Shown: positions 6,480 to 8,124 of the stretch, in pieces
How the letters are laid out: each line of letters opens with the position of its first letter
Position numbering within the stretch: position 1 is the stretch's first letter
NCBI GenBank assembly: GCA_027056825.1
Contig: JALUJS010000475.1
Coordinates: 1 to 8,124 of the forward strand
DNA length: 8,124 nucleotides
Source of the DNA: Candidatus Krumholzibacteriia bacterium
GTDB lineage: Bacteria; Krumholzibacteriota; Krumholzibacteriia; LZORAL124-64-63
Direction of reading: 5' to 3'
Program-made: the position numbers and the translations under genes
The notes under the pieces: generated by a model
What the model was told of the DNA's origin: nothing
The model's database searches: none
Seen by the model: the letters and a program-made list of their open reading frames with translations, nothing else

Positions 6480-8124
6480 GCGGGTCTGCGCCTCGTAGCG
6501 CGGTACGGTTTCCTCGGTGGCGGCGACCGGGATCAGGGAGTAGCGCTCCGGCAGCACACGGTGCAGCCGGCGGCCGTCGGTCAGCGCGATGAGCCAGGCC
6601 CCCGCGACCAGGGCGGCCCCGGCCAGCAGCGGCAGGGCGGTCCAGCCCGGCCACAGGAAGGCCGGCAGGGGCGCCCAGCGGGGATCGATCAGTTCCACGG
6701 GCAGGCGCACCGCCGGCGTGGCCAGGGGGGCGCCACCGCCGAAGGACCAGCCGGCGGCCATCAGGAACAGCCCCGAGGCCAGGATCGACAGGCGGAGCCA
6801 GGCGGCGCCCAGCCTGCCGCCGCAGAGGTGGCCCGCGCCGGGAAGCAGCCGGCCCAGACGCACGATGCGGGAGGAGGTGGCCATGCCCTCGCTGCGGCTG
6901 CGATTCTTCAGCAGGGTGGCCAGGATCATCTCGCTCTGGGCGCGCTGGGCGATCTCGCCGCACACCGCGCACATGCTGGCGCCGTCGCGGACCTTGCGGC
7001 AGGTGGCGCACAGGGGGACGCCACAGTTCGCGCATTCCCGCGGGCCCTTGTCCGGGCCGCGTCCCATGATGATCAGGATGGCCAGCAGCAGGGGCGCGCC
7101 CAGCAGCGCGTACAACGGCACCCTCGGCAGCCCGAACAGGGGCAGCCAGGAGGCCAGGGTGATCTGCGGGGGATAGGCACCCGCCTCGGCGGCGCAGGAG
7201 GCCAGGTAGTCGGCGCGCGGCAGGTCGGGGTAGACTACCGCGGCATAGCCCTTCTGTACCTGGGTGACCGCCTTCTCGCCCGGGTCGAAGCCCAGGCGGC
7301 GGGAGGTCTCCAGTTCCGCCGTGGCCTCGGGCACGAACAGCTTGCGGAAATAGACCTGGGCCAGGTTGTAGTGGCCCTCCCCGCAGTCCGGATGGCTCTC
7401 GAGGGCCTGCTGGTACAGGTGCATGGCGTTGTCCAGGCGGCCCTGGTAGTACTCGTTGTTGGCCTTGCCGACCTGGGCCGGCAGGCAGTCCGGGCGCAGG
7501 GCCAGGGCGGAGTCGAAATGCCGGGTCGAGGACCGGTAGCTGCCGGCCCTCGCCTCCTGGATGCCGAGGGCGGTCAGCAGCCGCACCTTGGCGTCCGGAT
7601 CGCCGGCCTTGCCCAGGCGTTCCTTGAGGTCGGCCCGCAGATGGCTCGAAGGCGCGCCGGTGGCGGCCCGGTGCAGGGTGACGGCCTCGCTGCCGGGATC
7701 GAGGGTGGGCACGGCGTGGCGCAGGGGCGGCCACCAGGGGAAGACCACGGCCAGGGCGACCAACCAGGTGCTCACCAGCAGCCAGCGTCCGCGGGTCCGG
7801 CAGCGCACCGCCAACGGGATCGAGGCCACCGCCAGGAAACCCAGCCAGCCCGGCATGAAGGCCAGCAACGCCAGCAGGGGCAGTGCGGGCAGCAGGCGCA
7901 CCGGGATGTGGGCGCGGCTGCGCAGCAGCAGGGCCGTCAGGTCATGGGCCAGGTAACGCCAGTTGGCCAGGTAGAGGGCGGCCAGCAGCAGGGTCCAAAA
8001 AATGGCCGTGGCCAGGAGCGCGGCCTGCTGGACCTCCACCAGGAGCCGGCCCTGGTCGATGGGGGAGCGCGCCAGGGCCAGAACGAAATCCGGGACCGCC
8101 TTCAACAGGCTGCCGGTGTCCAGG
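6477..8124 (-). CDS. Multi-TM TPR protein with six-cysteine zinc-ribbon-like motif, N-terminus beyond window
   Basis: Function unknown. The frame is open from the right edge (residues LDTGSL precede the TTG at 8105-8103) to TAA at 6479-6477, so the true start is probably outside. Numbering from that TTG: hydrophobic segments at about 26-47, 70-100 (one long or two short) and 108-124; three TPR-like 34-residue units at about 175-275, each ending RPDC, HPDC or GFDP; another TM at about 328-347; a cysteine cluster C358-x2-C361-x4-C366-x2-C369-x9-C379-x2-C382, spacing that suits one or two zinc sites; then TM segments at about 434-453 and 488-508 and a short polar tail. The basic stretch RGPDKGPREC after the 328-347 helix suggests the cysteine region is cytoplasmic. 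By segment count the TPRs may then be extracytoplasmic, but topology is uncertain. It is the upstream partner of the DUF4388 gene in a tightly coupled pair. TPR, TM and cysteine features are read directly; the role is unassigned. Confidence 0.85.
   Translation of the reverse strand, partial: LDTGSLLKAVPDFVLALARSPIDQGRLLVEVQQAALLATAIFWTLLLAALYLANWRYLAHDLTALLLRSRAHIPVRLLPALPLLALLAFMPGWLGFLAVASIPLAVRCRTRGRWLLVSTWLVALAVVFPWWPPLRHAVPTLDPGSEAVTLHRAATGAPSSHLRADLKERLGKAGDPDAKVRLLTALGIQEARAGSYRSSTRHFDSALALRPDCLPAQVGKANNEYYQGRLDNAMHLYQQALESHPDCGEGHYNLAQVYFRKLFVPEATAELETSRRLGFDPGEKAVTQVQKGYAAVVYPDLPRADYLASCAAEAGAYPPQITLASWLPLFGLPRVPLYALLGAPLLLAILIIMGRGPDKGPRECANCGVPLCATCRKVRDGASMCAVCGEIAQRAQSEMILATLLKNRSRSEGMATSSRIVRLGRLLPGAGHLCGGRLGAAWLRLSILASGLFLMAAGWSFGGGAPLATPAVRLPVELIDPRWAPLPAFLWPGWTALPLLAGAALVAGAWLIALTDGRRLHRVLPERYSLIPVAATEETVPRYEAQTR

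Noticed and set aside
5336..6592. Plus-strand open frame opposite the DUF4388 gene
   Set aside because: Shadow of the real minus-strand gene, which has a perfect ribosome binding site and recognisable domains.
6445..7734. Second minus-strand frame inside the TPR gene
   Set aside because: Low-complexity Arg/Pro/Gly translation; overlaps TPR and cysteine motifs read in the other frame.
7075..8000. Recurring GCCAGCAGCAGG-like words
   Set aside because: They encode Leu/Ala runs of TM helices on the minus strand; irregular spacing and no array structure, so not repeats or CRISPR.
8103..8105. TTG at 8105 as the true start of the TPR protein
   Set aside because: The frame stays open to the window edge and no Shine-Dalgarno is visible in the few bases present, so the start most likely lies outside.

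Overview
The window is GC-rich, densely coding bacterial DNA. It carries a conserved housekeeping block (rpsO-pnp-M16 peptidase) between a membrane polysaccharide gene and a convergent pair of poorly known membrane genes. An O-antigen ligase-type protein suggests a Gram-negative envelope. DUF4388 next to a TPR/zinc-ribbon membrane protein is an association I connect with deltaproteobacteria and GC-rich uncultured lineages (for example FCB-group candidate phyla such as Krumholzibacteriota). That placement is a low-confidence inference; no marker here fixes the phylum. I see no insertion sequence, integrase, tRNA, rRNA or CRISPR array.

Layout, left to right. (1) 2-1030, +: C-terminal 342 residues of an O-antigen ligase/Wzy_C family membrane protein, cut by the left edge. 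(2) 1031-1343: a 313-base gap, locally AT-richer, with a stem-loop just after the ligase stop, a good sigma70-like promoter (1116-1144) and a roughly 190-nt leader that folds on paper into consecutive hairpins ahead of rpsO. (3) 1344-1613, +: rpsO (S15, 89 aa). (4) 1614-1802: rpsO-pnp spacer with a 10-bp stem-loop placed like the RNase III-cleaved pnp leader hairpin of enterobacteria. (5) 1803-4001, +: pnp, full length with intact active site, KH, S1 and an Arg/Gly-rich tail. (6) 4008-5318, +: M16B zinc peptidase 6 nt after pnp, probably translationally coupled. (7) 5343-5368: an 11-bp GC hairpin between convergent genes, a probable shared terminator. (8) 5396-6466, -: DUF4388 protein with a membrane anchor and a C-terminal region resembling a type II secretion/type IV pseudopilin headgroup. 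(9) 6477-8124, -: TPR, multi-TM, six-cysteine zinc-ribbon-like protein running off the right edge. It is transcribed before gene 8, and its stop codon overlaps the Shine-Dalgarno of gene 8.

Functionally, rpsO-pnp-M16 is a familiar translation/RNA-decay cluster: S15 builds the 30S platform, PNPase degrades RNA, and the M16 enzyme is a housekeeping peptidase. The two minus-strand genes look like one coupled unit that builds a membrane assembly with cytosolic DUF4388 and zinc-ribbon parts and probable extracytoplasmic TPR and pilin-like parts. They are the least-described content of the window and its best candidate for something new.
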